Source of the DNA: UBA6183 sp943372215
GTDB taxonomy: Bacteria; Bacteroidota; Bacteroidia; UKL13-3
Assembly (NCBI GenBank): GCA_943372215.1
Contig: CALRXU020000006.1
Location: forward strand, 124,001 to 188,000
Direction of reading: 5' to 3'
DNA: 64,000 bases
Part shown: positions 1 through 9,168 of the stretch, one piece after another
Numbering within the stretch: the stretch's first letter is position 1
How the letters are laid out: each line of letters starts with the position of its first letter
Position numbers and translations under genes: made by a program
The notes under the pieces: generated by a model
Told to the model about the DNA's origin: nothing
Seen by the model: the letters and a program-made list of their open reading frames with translations, nothing else
Databases searched by the model: none

Positions 1-2337
1 AAAGCCCTTTTCGCTTAGGAAGGTTTTGGCAGCGTCTGTAATTTTAAATGTGAACCCTAACTCTTCTATGCGACTTACCAATTTGCTCAAATTCAAATCC
101 AATATTTTATGGATAGACGCTTGGTCCAATTGATTAAACACAATCACATCATCAATGCGGTTTAAAAACTCAGGAGAGAAAAAGCGTTTTAAAGCATTTT
201 CAATCACAATCTTATTATTGGTATCAGCTTGCGCTTGTTTGGTTGGCGTGCTAAAACCAACACCAGCACCAAACTCTTTCAATTGGCGGCTACCAATATT
301 TGAAGTCATGATAATAATGGTATTCCTGAAGTCAATTTTACGACCTAAACTATCCGTAATAAATCCTTCATCCAATACCTGTAACAAAATATTAAACACA
401 TCTGGGTGCGCTTTTTCTATTTCGTCAAGCAACAATACCGCATAAGGTTTTCTGCGTACTTTTTCGGTAAGCTGTCCGCCTTCTTCATAACCAATGTATC
501 CCGGAGGGGCTCCAACCAAGCGGCTAACGGCAAATTTCTCCATGTATTCACTCATGTCAATACGAATCATGGCATCATCCGTATCAAACAAGTAACGCGC
601 CAGCACTTTGGCCATTTCTGTTTTGCCCACACCAGTAGGGCCTAAAAATACAAATGAACCAATAGGCTTGTTCGGGTTTTTTAAACCGGCACGTGTGCGC
701 TGTATGGCTTTGGCTAATTTGGCAATGGCATTTTCTTGGCCAATTACCTTGCCTTGCAAATCCTCAGGCATGGTTAACAATTTAATGCCCTCGCTTTGTC
801 CAATACGTTTTACAGGAACTCCCGTCATCATGGCGATTACTTCTGCAATGTCATTTTCGGTTACCTTGTAGCGTTGTTGTTTCGTCTCATCTTCCCACTT
901 TACTTTTTCGGTTTCCAACTGTTCCAACAAGTGTTTTTCTTTATCGCGCAACTTCGCAGCCTCTTCATACTTCTGGCTTTTTACCACCCTGTTTTTTTCC
1001 ACTTTAATTTCTTCAATGGCCTTTTCAAGCTCAAGAATATTTGGTGGAACATGAATGTTGCTGATGTGCACACGGGCCCCAGCTTCATCAAGTACGTCAA
1101 TGGCTTTATCTGGCAAGTGGCGGTCGTTGATGTAGCGGTTGCTTAACTTCACACAAGCCTCTATGGCTGCATCGTCATAAATCACATTGTGGTGATCTTC
1201 GTACTTGTTTTTAATGTTCATTAAAATCTGAACAGTTTCTTCGGGCGAGGTTGGGTTTACCAGTACCGACTGAAAACGCCTTTCTAACGCGCCATCCTTT
1301 TCAATATATTGGCGGTATTCGTCCAAAGTAGTAGCACCAATGCATTGGATTTCACCGCGAGCCAAAGCAGGTTTAAACATATTGCTGGCATCTAAACTGC
1401 CGCTTGCACCACCAGCACCAACAATGGTGTGAATTTCGTCAATAAACAAAATCACATCAGGCGATTTTTCCAACTCATTCATTACCGCTTTCATGCGCTC
1501 TTCAAACTGTCCGCGGTATTTGGTACCTGCCACAAGGCTGGCCAAATCAAGCATAATTACCCGTTTGTTAAATAACACACGCGATACTTTGCGTTGCACA
1601 ATTCTTAGCGCAAGGCCTTCTGCAATAGCAGTTTTACCAACACCCGGTTCTCCAATCAATACCGGATTGTTTTTCTTTCTGCGGCTTAAAATCTGCGAAA
1701 CACGCTCAATTTCCTTCTCACGTCCAACAATAGGATCCAGTTTTCCATCTTCCGCACTTTTGGTTAAATCCCTTCCGAAATTATCCAATACAGGTGTTTT
1801 AGATTTGCTGTCTCCTTTGCGAACAGGCTCTGCGGGTTTGCGGGGCTCTTCGCGGTAAAAATCATCATCAGGCGTGTCTGCACTCATCTCGTTTTTAACA
1901 TCTGAAATATTGTTTTCAACTGCCGATTTAAAAATATCGTAACTGATACCATACTGTGCCAGTATTTGCGAGGCCAGGTTGTCCTCATCCCGCAATACAG
2001 ATAGCAATAGGTGTTCCGTTCCAATAATATCGGTTTTAAATATTTTTGCTTCAAGATACGTAATCTTCAATACCTTTTCCGCTTGTTTGGTTAATGGGAT
2101 ATTTACCAGGTTAACATTGTTATTTGCCGTTCCCCTGATAGCGTCCTCAATAGTTTTCTTTAGCCTGATTACATCTACATCAAGGGCTTTTAGTGTGCGA
2201 ATGGCTTTTCCATCACCTTCGCGAACTAAACCCAACAGCAGGTGTTCTGTGCCAATGTAATCGTGGCCTAAACGAATGGCTTCTTCGCGGCTGTAGGAGA
2301 TTACATCTTTTACACGTGGTGAAAATTTAGCTTCCAT
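1..2337 (-). CDS. clpC: ClpC-type AAA+ ATPase, 3' end cut by window edge
   Basis: Hsp100 unfoldase that feeds proteins to ClpP or disaggregates them in the cytoplasm. I translated the minus strand from the ATG at 2337-2335; 779 codons are open and run off the window, so the C-terminal part is missing. Two Clp_N repeats occupy about residues 1-145. The first AAA module has Walker A GEPGVGKT near residue 229 and a Walker B ending FIDEIH. A UVR-like segment (KYEEAAKLRDKEK) sits near 450, and the second Walker A (GPTGVGKT) near 566. The UVR segment between the two ATPase modules distinguishes ClpC from ClpB and ClpA. A Bacteroidota-type promoter lies about 45 bp upstream. The many plus-strand ORFs across it are antisense shadows. 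Confidence 0.95.
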   Translation of the reverse strand, partial: MEAKFSPRVKDVISYSREEAIRLGHDYIGTEHLLLGLVREGDGKAIRTLKALDVDVIRLKKTIEDAIRGTANNNVNLVNIPLTKQAEKVLKITYLEAKIFKTDIIGTEHLLLSVLRDEDNLASQILAQYGISYDIFKSAVENNISDVKNEMSADTPDDDFYREEPRKPAEPVRKGDSKSKTPVLDNFGRDLTKSAEDGKLDPIVGREKEIERVSQILSRRKKNNPVLIGEPGVGKTAIAEGLALRIVQRKVSRVLFNKRVIMLDLASLVAGTKYRGQFEERMKAVMNELEKSPDVILFIDEIHTIVGAGGASGSLDASNMFKPALARGEIQCIGATTLDEYRQYIEKDGALERRFQSVLVNPTSPEETVQILMNIKNKYEDHHNVIYDDAAIEACVKLSNRYINDRHLPDKAIDVLDEAGARVHISNIHVPPNILELEKAIEEIKVEKNRVVKSQKYEEAAKLRDKEKHLLEQLETEKVKWEDETKQQRYKVTENDIAEVIAMMTGVPVKRIGQSEGIKLLTMPEDLQGKVIGQENAIAKLAKAIQRTRAGLKNPNKPIGSFVFLGPTGVGKTEMAKVLARYLFDTDDAMIRIDMSEYMEKFAVSRLVGAPPGYIGYEEGGQLTEKVRRKPYAVLLLDEIEKAHPDVFNILLQVLDEGFITDSLGRKIDFRNTIIIMTSNIGSRQLKEFGAGVGFSTPTKQAQADTNNKIVIENALKRFFSPEFLNRIDDVIVFNQLDQASIHKILDLNLSKLVSRIEELGFTFKITDAAKTFLSEKGF

Positions 2338-2380
2338 ATAATTATTGCTCCAACTTTATTTTAAATGTTGTTGCTACATT

Positions 2381-2407
2381 CAAATATAATTCCATTTATG
2401 ATACAAC
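2381..2407 (-). promoter_or_regulatory. Putative sigma-A promoter of clpC
   Basis: On the minus strand TATATTTG (2388-2381) matches the Bacteroidota -7 consensus TAnnTTTG. A weak GTTG lies about 16-19 bp upstream, at 2407-2404. It is placed about 45 bp before the clpC start. The -33 element is imperfect. Confidence 0.5.
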
Positions 2408-2566
2408 GCAATGTTGGCATAAAAAGGTTTACACATTTATGTTTGGGGGTGTTTTTTTTATAAAATTAGCCGTATTGGCTTAAAAAATGACAAAAGGGAG
2501 GGTAAAACCCCCAAAGTAAAAGTGGTGGTTTTGTTGTTTGAGGGAACCTACGACCTTAAAACGCAC

Positions 2567-2594
2567 AAAAAAAGCCAAACACTGGGTTTGGCTT
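2567..2594 (-). terminator. Rho-independent terminator, distal duplicate copy
   Basis: On the minus strand the stem AAGCCAAAC/GTTTGGCTT is closed by a 5-nt loop and followed by a run of T. It is a near-identical duplicate of the hairpin at 2654-2680. Confidence 0.7.
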
Positions 2595-2653
2595 CTTACT
2601 TGGTTGCGGAGGCACCCCGATTACTCGGGGGCACCTACGACCTTAATACGCAC

Positions 2654-2680
2654 AAAAAAGCCAAACACTAGGTTTGGCTT
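2654..2680 (-). terminator. Rho-independent terminator of tRNA-fMet
   Basis: The minus-strand stem AAGCCAAAC/GTTTGGCTT with a 4-nt loop and a T tract lies 6 nt after the CCA end of the tRNA. It is a good intrinsic terminator for a single-gene tRNA transcript. Confidence 0.8.
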
Positions 2681-2686
2681 CTTACT

Positions 2687-2761
<75 letters not shown>

Positions 2762-2843
2762 ATGTATCTTTACTTCTTATTGCTAAGATTTGTGGCTTGT
2801 CAATCAAATAATGCAACTAAACATTGCTACCTATTTGGGAGTG

Positions 2844-2874
2844 CAAATATAATACTGTTTCTTTGCAAACCAAA
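2844..2874 (-). promoter_or_regulatory. Promoter of tRNA-fMet, consensus Bacteroidota type
   Basis: On the minus strand TTTG (2874-2871), exactly 19 bp of spacer and TATATTTG (2851-2844) reproduce the TTTG-N19-TAnnTTTG consensus. The -7 box is about 83 bp upstream of the mature tRNA 5' end. The -33 box lies within 10 bp of the divergent era start. Confidence 0.75.
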
Positions 2875-2879
2875 TTTTT

Positions 2880-3770
2880 ATGAATCATAAAGCAGGTTTT
2901 GTAAGCATCATTGGCAAGCCAAATGTAGGTAAGTCAACGTTAATGAACGCGTTAGTAGGCGAAAAAATTTCCATTATTTCTCCTAAAGTACAAACTACGC
3001 GCCATAGAATTATGGGTATTTTAAGCAAACCTGACTTCCAGTTGGTGTTTAGCGATACCCCTGGGATTATAGAACCTAAGTACAAACTGCATGGCAGCAT
3101 GATGGAATTTGTGAACCAAAGTTTGCAAGATGCGGACGTGGTACTCTTTATTACTGACGAAAGCAGCGACAAACCAGAGGATGAGGCTATTTTTGAACGC
3201 CTTAAATTGGTTCAACACCCGCTAATTGTGTTGGTGAATAAAATTGATTTAATAGGTGATAACCAACGTGTTGAACAAAAAATTGCCGAAGTTAAAGCCA
3301 AGGTGCCTCATGCCAAGTATGTGATTCCTGTTTCAGCCTTAAATAAATTTGGACTGGATGGAGCCATGAATACCTTGATGCAGTTTATCCCTGAAGGCCC
3401 CTCTTTTTATCCTGATGACCAGTTAACAGATAAAAGTGAAAGGTTTGTTGCTTCGGAAATTATTCGGGAGAAAATCATGATGCGCTACAAAGAAGAGATT
3501 CCTTACAGTGTGCAGGTTGATGTGGTTGAGTTTAAAGAAGAAGAAAAAATTATCAGAATAAGTGCAGAGATTTATGTGATGCGCGATTCGCAAAAGATTA
3601 TTTTAATTGGCAAAGGCGGCCTAGCACTAAAAAATGTGGGCATTGCAGCACGCAGAGACCTGGAACGTTTTTTCGATAAACAAGTGTTTTTGCAAACCTT
3701 TGTAAAGGTGAAAGAAAATTGGCGCGACAACGATAAATTATTAAAACAGTTCGGGTATACAGAGCAATAA
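2880..3770 (+). CDS. era: GTPase Era
   Basis: Essential GTPase that binds the 3' end of 16S rRNA during 30S assembly. The 296 residues match the family length. The G1 loop GKPNVGKST is at residues 12-20, G3 DTPG at 59-62, and G4 NKID near 120. A C-terminal KH domain carries the IGKGG turn (about 242-246). The start follows the tRNA promoter region directly, so the gene is transcribed divergently from tRNA-fMet. der follows 18 bp downstream, so the two GTPases probably share an mRNA. Confidence 0.97.
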   Translation: MNHKAGFVSIIGKPNVGKSTLMNALVGEKISIISPKVQTTRHRIMGILSKPDFQLVFSDTPGIIEPKYKLHGSMMEFVNQSLQDADVVLFITDESSDKPEDEAIFERLKLVQHPLIVLVNKIDLIGDNQRVEQKIAEVKAKVPHAKYVIPVSALNKFGLDGAMNTLMQFIPEGPSFYPDDQLTDKSERFVASEIIREKIMMRYKEEIPYSVQVDVVEFKEEEKIIRISAEIYVMRDSQKIILIGKGGLALKNVGIAARRDLERFFDKQVFLQTFVKVKENWRDNDKLLKQFGYTEQ

Positions 3771-3774
3771 AATA

Positions 3775-3782
3775 AAAGGAGG
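3775..3782 (+). promoter_or_regulatory. Strong Shine-Dalgarno before der
   Basis: AAAGGAGG lies 6 nt before the der ATG. Such a full anti-SD match is unusual in Bacteroidota, where most genes here show AT-rich leaders without an SD. It fixes the der start. Confidence 0.6.
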
Positions 3783-3788
3783 AAAATT

Positions 3789-5180
3789 ATGGGAAATATG
3801 GTTGCTGTTGTAGGCAGGCCCAATGTGGGTAAATCAACGTTGTTTAACCGTTTGGTTGGGCATCGTAAGGCTATTGTTGATGATTCAAGTGGGGTAACCC
3901 GTGATAGGCATTATGGCGAAGTAGAATGGTGCGGCAGAAAATTTAATATTGTGGATACTGGAGGATTTGTACCCAACAGTGATGATGTGTTTGAAACAGC
4001 CATCAGAGACCAGGTAAACATTGCCATTAAAGAAGCCGATATTTTATTGTTTATGGTTGATGTAAGCACCGGTATTACTGATTTAGATAGCGAATTTGCC
4101 AAGCTATTGCGCAGAACAAAAAAGCTGGTGTATTTGGTGGTAAATAAGGTAGATAATACCAACCGCATGTACGAAGCCAGCGAATTCTATAAATTAGGAT
4201 TTGAACACTTTTATACCTTATCATCAATTAGTGGTAGTGGAACCGGAGAACTGCTTGATGATATCATCAATAATCTTCAATTGGAGGTGGGTAGCACCAT
4301 CGAGAATGGAGATGAAGAAATGGATGAAGATGAAAGAACGGCCGAGTACGATGAAAACGGGGACTTGATTGAGAAAGAAGAAACCGAAGAGGTATTGCCA
4401 AAAGTGGCTATTGTAGGGAGGCCAAATGTGGGCAAATCATCGCTGGTAAACGCATTGCTGGGTGAAGACAGAAACATTGTAACGGATATTGCAGGAACAA
4501 CTAGGGATACCATTAACACCCTTTACAATGCTTATGGACATAAATTTTATTTGGTAGATACTGCCGGTATTCGAAAAAAAGCAAAGGTTAGGGAAGATAT
4601 TGAGTTTTACTCTGTAATGCGTTCAATTAACGCCCTAGAAAATTGTGATGTGGCTGTATTGGTTATTGATGCCACGATTGGCCTGGATGCTCAGGACATG
4701 AACTTGGTACACTTGGCCATTACCAATGGCAAGGGCTTAATGATTGTGGTAAATAAATGGGATTTGATTGAAAAGGACCACAAAACAGCAAAAGAATTTG
4801 AAGCCGTGATACTGGAGAAACTCAGGCCATTTAATGATGTTCCTGTATTGTTTACATCTGCTATTGAAAAACAACGTATCCATAAGATGGTGGATATTGC
4901 GATGACCATATGCCAAAACCGCAAGCGCAGGATTAAAACACATAAGCTCAATGAGGTGATGTTGGAGGTGATTGAACATTATCCACCGCCTTCTATCAAA
5001 GGGAAGTTTGTGAAAATCAAATTTGTAATGCAGCTACCAGGCCGTAATCCCAAATTTGCTTTTTTCTGCAACCTGCCACAATATGTAACGGAAAGCTATA
5101 AACGCTACCTCGAGAATAAGATCCGTGAAAATTTTGATTTCCATGGTGTTCCGTTGGTAATTTACATGAGAAAGAAATAA
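3789..5180 (+). CDS. der: GTPase Der (double G domain)
   Basis: Ribosome-assembly GTPase acting on the 50S subunit. It has two tandem G domains, each with GRPNVGKS (about residues 8-16 and 210-217), and DTAG/NKWD motifs in the second. A C-terminal KH-like domain contains the HYPPPSIKGK segment. At 463 residues it is slightly longer than most Der proteins (about 435-440). The extra length is an acidic linker rich in Glu/Asp (about residues 168-202) between the G domains. It is cotranscribed with era. Confidence 0.96.
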   Translation: MGNMVAVVGRPNVGKSTLFNRLVGHRKAIVDDSSGVTRDRHYGEVEWCGRKFNIVDTGGFVPNSDDVFETAIRDQVNIAIKEADILLFMVDVSTGITDLDSEFAKLLRRTKKLVYLVVNKVDNTNRMYEASEFYKLGFEHFYTLSSISGSGTGELLDDIINNLQLEVGSTIENGDEEMDEDERTAEYDENGDLIEKEETEEVLPKVAIVGRPNVGKSSLVNALLGEDRNIVTDIAGTTRDTINTLYNAYGHKFYLVDTAGIRKKAKVREDIEFYSVMRSINALENCDVAVLVIDATIGLDAQDMNLVHLAITNGKGLMIVVNKWDLIEKDHKTAKEFEAVILEKLRPFNDVPVLFTSAIEKQRIHKMVDIAMTICQNRKRRIKTHKLNEVMLEVIEHYPPPSIKGKFVKIKFVMQLPGRNPKFAFFCNLPQYVTESYKRYLENKIRENFDFHGVPLVIYMRKK

Positions 5181-5186
5181 AAAAAA

Positions 5187-5216
5187 TTGCAAGTGTCAAA
5201 ACTAATCGTATATTTG
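5187..5216 (+). promoter_or_regulatory. Promoter of the small lipoprotein gene
   Basis: TTG (5187-5189), a 19-bp spacer and TATATTTG (5209-5216) match the Bacteroidota consensus. The start codon follows 33 bp downstream. The promoter begins 7 bp after der, so the lipoprotein is probably transcribed independently. Confidence 0.65.
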
Positions 5217-5249
5217 CACCGATTTTTAACAACAAAAAAAATAAACACA

Positions 5250-5477
5250 ATGAAAAAAGTATTATCAATCTTAGCTGCAACAGCTATGTTCGCTATCGTA
5301 GCTTGCGGTCCTTCAGCTGAAGAAAAAGCTAAAGCTGCTGAAAAAGCATTACAAGATTCAATTGCACAAGTTGATTCAGCTAACGCTGCAATGATGGAAA
5401 TGGAAAATGCTGCTGCTGACACTACAGCTACTGCTGACACTACAGCCGCTGCTACTGAAGCTCCTGCTGCTCACTAA
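5250..5477 (+). CDS. Small Ala/Thr-rich lipoprotein
   Basis: 75 residues from the ATG at 5250; this start is preferred because it gives a clean lipoprotein signal peptide and sits after a good promoter. The signal is MKKVLSILAA... with a Cys at residue 19 after IVA. The mature part is a short helical A/E/K/D stretch followed by low-complexity Ala-Asp-Thr repeats. Small abundant lipoproteins of this style are common in Bacteroidota, but no function is recognised. It is a single gene closed by a strong terminator. Confidence 0.8.
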   Translation: MKKVLSILAATAMFAIVACGPSAEEKAKAAEKALQDSIAQVDSANAAMMEMENAAADTTATADTTAAATEAPAAH

Positions 5478-5502
5478 TTTTTAGTTTGCACTAAAAAACA
5501 TT

Positions 5503-5533
5503 GGAGGTTGTTCATTGAGCAACCTCCTTTTTT
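5503..5533 (+). terminator. Rho-independent terminator
   Basis: Stem GGAGGTTG/CAACCTCC with a 9-nt loop followed by a T6 tract. It ends the small lipoprotein transcript. Confidence 0.9.
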
Positions 5534-5629
5534 GTGCCTTCCAGTCAGGTAAGCACGTAAGTTAGAGTACGTTTAGACTGAACGTCTTAAAAAAAGAACA
5601 AAAAGATTTTTATTTTGTGTAAAACATCA

Positions 5630-5637
5630 TACTTTTG
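5630..5637 (+). promoter_or_regulatory. -7 box upstream of rpmH
   Basis: TACTTTTG matches TAnnTTTG and lies 22 bp before the rpmH ATG. The -33 region is T-rich without a clear TTTG. Confidence 0.5.
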
Positions 5638-5659
5638 CACTCCTTAAATAATTAAAACG

Positions 5660-5824
5660 ATGTCAACTAAAAGAACATATCAACCATCGGTACGCAAAAG
5701 AAGAAACAAACACGGCTTTAGAGAAAGAATGTCTACTGCGGCTGGTCGTAAGGTGATTAACGCCCGTAGAGCGCATGGTCGTAAGAAATTGACTGTATCG
5801 AGCGAGAAACGCCATAAAAAATAA
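5660..5824 (+). CDS. rpmH: 50S ribosomal protein L34
   Basis: 54 residues, extremely Arg/Lys-rich, beginning MSTKRTYQPSVRKRRNKHG. It carries the L34 signature GFRERMSTAAGRKVINARRA, which makes identification certain. It heads the conserved rpmH-rnpA-yidD order. L34 sits at the surface of the large subunit near 23S domain III (family knowledge). Confidence 0.97.
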   Translation: MSTKRTYQPSVRKRRNKHGFRERMSTAAGRKVINARRAHGRKKLTVSSEKRHKK

Positions 5825-5869
5825 GGAATGCGCTAGGCATGCTTAGCATGTGCGTGGCCTTTTATTTAA

Positions 5870-6292
5870 TTGAGTATGACTACATACACCTTTAAAAAAA
5901 CGGAAAGGCTTTGCAGCAAAACTTATATTAATAACTTATTTAGTAAAGGAAGCCGTGTAATTACACAGTTTCCTTTTCGTGTTTTATGGCAACAAGTAAA
6001 CGAGCCTGAATGGAAGTATCCGGCACAAGTACTCATTACAGTTTCTAAACGGAGTTTTAAAAGCGGGGTTGACCGCAATCACATCAAAAGGCAAATCAGG
6101 GAATTGTACCGTTTGGATAAACACCAATTGTATGCCACCTTGCATAATAAAGGCCTGCAAATTATCATTTCTATTAATTATTTGGGCAAAAGCAAACTTA
6201 AGCATGCGGAAATGAAACCTGCATTTGAAAAACTGCTTCAGAAATGGATTCAGCAACTACAAACCCAAGCTTATGAACAAGATAAGCATTAA
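5870..6292 (+). CDS. rnpA: Ribonuclease P protein component
   Basis: Protein subunit that helps the RNase P RNA cleave 5' leaders from pre-tRNAs. 140 residues. The RNR-type core is seen as VSKRSFKSGVDRNHIKRQIRE (split here by the family pattern K-x2-F-K...R-N-x-I-K-R), and RLCSKTYINNLF forms the N-terminal strand. The start may be ATG 5870 or ATG 5876. It lies between rpmH (45 bp) and yidD (20-bp overlap), the classical cluster, although dnaA and yidC are not adjacent. Confidence 0.93.
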   Translation: MSMTTYTFKKTERLCSKTYINNLFSKGSRVITQFPFRVLWQQVNEPEWKYPAQVLITVSKRSFKSGVDRNHIKRQIRELYRLDKHQLYATLHNKGLQIIISINYLGKSKLKHAEMKPAFEKLLQKWIQQLQTQAYEQDKH

Positions 6293-6509
6293 GGGAATAC
6301 TTTCTTTTCCATTTGTGTTGCTTATTAAAGTATACCAGTGGGTAATTTCACCATTACTGCCCAATGCGTGCCGTTATACGCCAACCTGCTCTCAATATGG
6401 TATTGAAGCATTGCAAAAGTATGGCATTATTAAAGGAGGGTGGTTAACCCTTAAGCGGGTTGCAAGTTGCCATCCATGGGGTGGGCATGGCCATAACCCA
6501 GTACCTTAA
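6273..6509 (+). CDS. yidD: Membrane protein insertion efficiency factor YidD
   Basis: 78 residues from the ATG at 6273, which overlaps the 3' end of rnpA by 20 bp. The family core is complete: an amphipathic N-terminal helix (LLIKVYQWVISPLL), CRYTPTCSQYGIEAL, and the C-terminal HPWGGHGHNPVP. YidD associates with the inner membrane and assists YidC-dependent insertion (family knowledge). The upstream extension of the ORF to 6225 is not needed. Confidence 0.93.
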   Translation: MNKISIKGILSFPFVLLIKVYQWVISPLLPNACRYTPTCSQYGIEALQKYGIIKGGWLTLKRVASCHPWGGHGHNPVP

Positions 6510-6608
6510 CCACGATAAATTATACTAACCAGTTAATTTTGCCGTTTATAAAAATAGCTTTAATGCTATATTTCTAATTCCTATATTCGATACATTAAAA
6601 AAGCAATT

Positions 6609-8270
6609 ATGAAAAACTTCATGTATAAATTCAGGTGGTATTATTTAATTCTTGCATTAGGTATACTGGGCTTGTTCTCTTTTAATAACGCAAGCACCAA
6701 TTACTTCGAGATTAGTAAGAACTTGGATATTTTTGCTACCCTTTTTAGAGAAGTGAACACTTACTATGTAGATGATGTGGATGCAGGTAAGTTGATGAAA
6801 AAGGCTATTGACGAAATGCTAGAGTCTTTAGACCCTTATACCAATTACATTTCAGAAGCTGAGGCAGAAGATTTTCGTTTTCAAATGACGGGCCAGTACG
6901 GTGGTATTGGAAGTATGGTTGGAACCAAAGGCGAGTATATTGTGATTACTGATCCATATGAGGGTTATCCGGCACAAAAATCTGATTTAAGAGCAGGAGA
7001 TATTTTACTGGAAATTGAGGGGAAAAGTACCAAAGGAAAAAGCACCAGTGATATCAGTAAGTTATTAAAGGGACAACCAGGCACACAGGTGAAAATACTG
7101 GTGAAGCGGGAGGGCGAAGGAGAAATCATGAAAACGGTTACCCGTGAAGAAATTCAACTAAAAAATGTTCCTTATTCAGGTATGGTAAGTGAAAATACGG
7201 GATATATCAGGTTGGCCTCTTTTACACAAAATGCAGGCAAGGAAGTACACGATGCCATGGTAGAACTGAAAAAAAATCCTGCCTTAAAACAGGTTATTCT
7301 GGATGTACGTGGCAACCCGGGTGGGCTGTTGCACGAGTCCATCAATATTGTAAATGTGTTTATTCCAACAGGGCAAGAAGTGGTAAGCACCAAGGGTAAA
7401 GTACAAGAGTGGGATAAAAGCTATAAAAGTTTGAACCAACCAGTTGATGTGGAAATTCCATTGGTGGTATTAACCAATAGGGGAAGTGCCAGTGCAAGCG
7501 AAATTGTAAGTGGCAGTTTACAAGATTTGGATAGGGCTGTAGTTATAGGACAAAAAACGTTTGGTAAGGGATTGGTGCAAAGTACACGTCCGTTAACCTA
7601 CAACTCTCAGTTAAAAGTAACCACCGCAAAATATTACACCCCAAGTGGTCGTTGCATTCAAGCGTTAGATTATTCGCATAGGAATGCTGATGGTAGCGTA
7701 GGAAATGTTCCGGATAGCTTGAAAAAAGTATTTAAAACAAAGGGTGGCCGTAAGGTTTTTGATGGTGGAGGCGTAGATCCTGATATTGCAACCAAACAAA
7801 ACACCTACAGCAAAATAGCAGAGAGCCTGGTAAGTAATTACTTAATATTTGATTACGCCACATTATACCGCAGCAAGCATGCCAGCATTGCATCGCCTAA
7901 AGAGTTTAAGTTAACAGAGCAAGATTTTGCTGATTTTAAAAATTATATTTCAGGTAAAAAATACGATTACCAAACCGCTACAGAAAAAGCATTGGAAGAG
8001 TTTAAGAAAAAGGCAGAAGATGAAAAATATTATGAAGCATTAAAAGGTCAATATGAGCAGTTGAAACAAAATTTAAGTCACGATAAACAAGCTGATTTAG
8101 AAAAGAACAAAGCTGAAATCATAGAGTTGTTGGAAGCGGAAATTGCTAAAAGATATTACTTCCAAAAGGCACAATACGAAATGGCCTTTAAACATGATGA
8201 TGATGTGCAAGAAGCACTGAAACTGTTTGCGAACCAAGAAAGGTATAAAAGTCTATTAGGTAAAAAATAA
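6609..8270 (+). CDS. S41 family C-terminal processing peptidase (CtpA/Prc-like)
   Basis: Periplasmic serine protease that trims C-termini of exported proteins. It has an N-terminal signal anchor (residues about 8-25), a prodomain, and a PDZ domain (about 90-175, GQYGGIGSMVG...). The S41 catalytic core has a GSASASE motif at 293-299 and the Lys of FGKG at residue 320, giving the Ser-Lys dyad. A Lys/Glu-rich helical C-terminal region runs to 553. It stands alone, closed by a terminator 4 bp after the stop. Confidence 0.93.
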   Translation: MKNFMYKFRWYYLILALGILGLFSFNNASTNYFEISKNLDIFATLFREVNTYYVDDVDAGKLMKKAIDEMLESLDPYTNYISEAEAEDFRFQMTGQYGGIGSMVGTKGEYIVITDPYEGYPAQKSDLRAGDILLEIEGKSTKGKSTSDISKLLKGQPGTQVKILVKREGEGEIMKTVTREEIQLKNVPYSGMVSENTGYIRLASFTQNAGKEVHDAMVELKKNPALKQVILDVRGNPGGLLHESINIVNVFIPTGQEVVSTKGKVQEWDKSYKSLNQPVDVEIPLVVLTNRGSASASEIVSGSLQDLDRAVVIGQKTFGKGLVQSTRPLTYNSQLKVTTAKYYTPSGRCIQALDYSHRNADGSVGNVPDSLKKVFKTKGGRKVFDGGGVDPDIATKQNTYSKIAESLVSNYLIFDYATLYRSKHASIASPKEFKLTEQDFADFKNYISGKKYDYQTATEKALEEFKKKAEDEKYYEALKGQYEQLKQNLSHDKQADLEKNKAEIIELLEAEIAKRYYFQKAQYEMAFKHDDDVQEALKLFANQERYKSLLGKK

Positions 8271-8273
8271 ATA

Positions 8274-8296
8274 AAGCCCCGCAAGGGGCTTTTTTA
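8274..8296 (+). terminator. Rho-independent terminator
   Basis: AAGCCCC, GCAA tetraloop, GGGGCTT, then a T tract. It ends the S41 peptidase transcript. Confidence 0.92.
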
Positions 8297-8316
8297 TTTA
8301 ACATAAGCCATTAGAT

Positions 8317-9168
8317 TTGTGTGAACAATTTCGCCACCAAACTACTGTGTTAGATACGCTTGATTATGTTATTATTTTTCTCCTAGGTTCAGTGGGTGGT
8401 TTCTTGTCTGGTTTTTTAGGTGTCGGTGGAGGTATTGTTTACATTCCCATATTAGATTATTACCTCAGCAAAATGGGCTTGCAAAATGATGATTTGGTAA
8501 AAGCCATCCTGGCCAACTCTCTGTTCACCATTATTTTTTCGGGTTCTGTAAGTAGCTATAAACAATACAAAGTAGGGAATTTTTATCCCAAAGAAATTTT
8601 GCTTACCGCTATCCCCGGTGTAGTAACGGCTTTAGTTATGACCATGTTGATTAAGGCGGGTACATGGTATAATAAAGAAACCTTTAACGTGGTTTTTGCC
8701 TGCATGCTGTTGGTGGTTGCGTTAAGAATGTTGCTGGCAAAACCTCAAACAACAATTGAAACAACACCTGTAAAAGCAATAGGCTATAACGTGACTGGTT
8801 TTTTTGCAGGTATAGTTACTGCTATGAGCGGCCTTGGAGGCGGGGTGGTGATGACGCCCATATTTACAGACGTAATGAAACAAGACATTAAAAAAGCAAG
8901 CTCTATTTCAAACGGGGTTATTCCTATTTTTGCCATAGCTGTTGGGGTATTAAATTTAAGCAGCTCCTTTCATCAACAGGTAAGTACATGGCAATTGGGG
9001 TATATTGTTTTTCCGGTAGTATTGCCTATGATAGCGGCCACATTTGTATTTGCCCCTTTGGGCGTGCGTGCATCGCAGTCAGCACCTCAACAACTGGTAC
9101 GTGCTATTTTTGCTACGTTTGTAAGCATGGTATTTATTAAAACACTTTATGCAATATTATTTAATTAA
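8317..9168 (+). CDS. TauE/SafE family sulfite/sulfonate exporter-like permease
   Basis: Inner-membrane permease with about eight TM helices. It has two homologous halves, each beginning with the family Gly-rich turn (GFLGVGGGIVYIP near residue 33, and MSGLGGGVVMTP near 170). The substrate is not predictable; the family exports or takes up small organosulfur compounds or sulfite. The start is TTG 8317; GTG 8347 is an alternative that trims ten residues. It overlaps the following peptidase gene by 20 bp. Confidence 0.88.
   Translation: MCEQFRHQTTVLDTLDYVIIFLLGSVGGFLSGFLGVGGGIVYIPILDYYLSKMGLQNDDLVKAILANSLFTIIFSGSVSSYKQYKVGNFYPKEILLTAIPGVVTALVMTMLIKAGTWYNKETFNVVFACMLLVVALRMLLAKPQTTIETTPVKAIGYNVTGFFAGIVTAMSGLGGGVVMTPIFTDVMKQDIKKASSISNGVIPIFAIAVGVLNLSSSFHQQVSTWQLGYIVFPVVLPMIAATFVFAPLGVRASQSAPQQLVRAIFATFVSMVFIKTLYAILFN

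Noticed and set aside
155..2260. Plus-strand ORFs across 0-2.3 kb
   Set aside because: Shadow frames of the minus-strand clpC gene, which has both Walker A motifs and the UVR segment.
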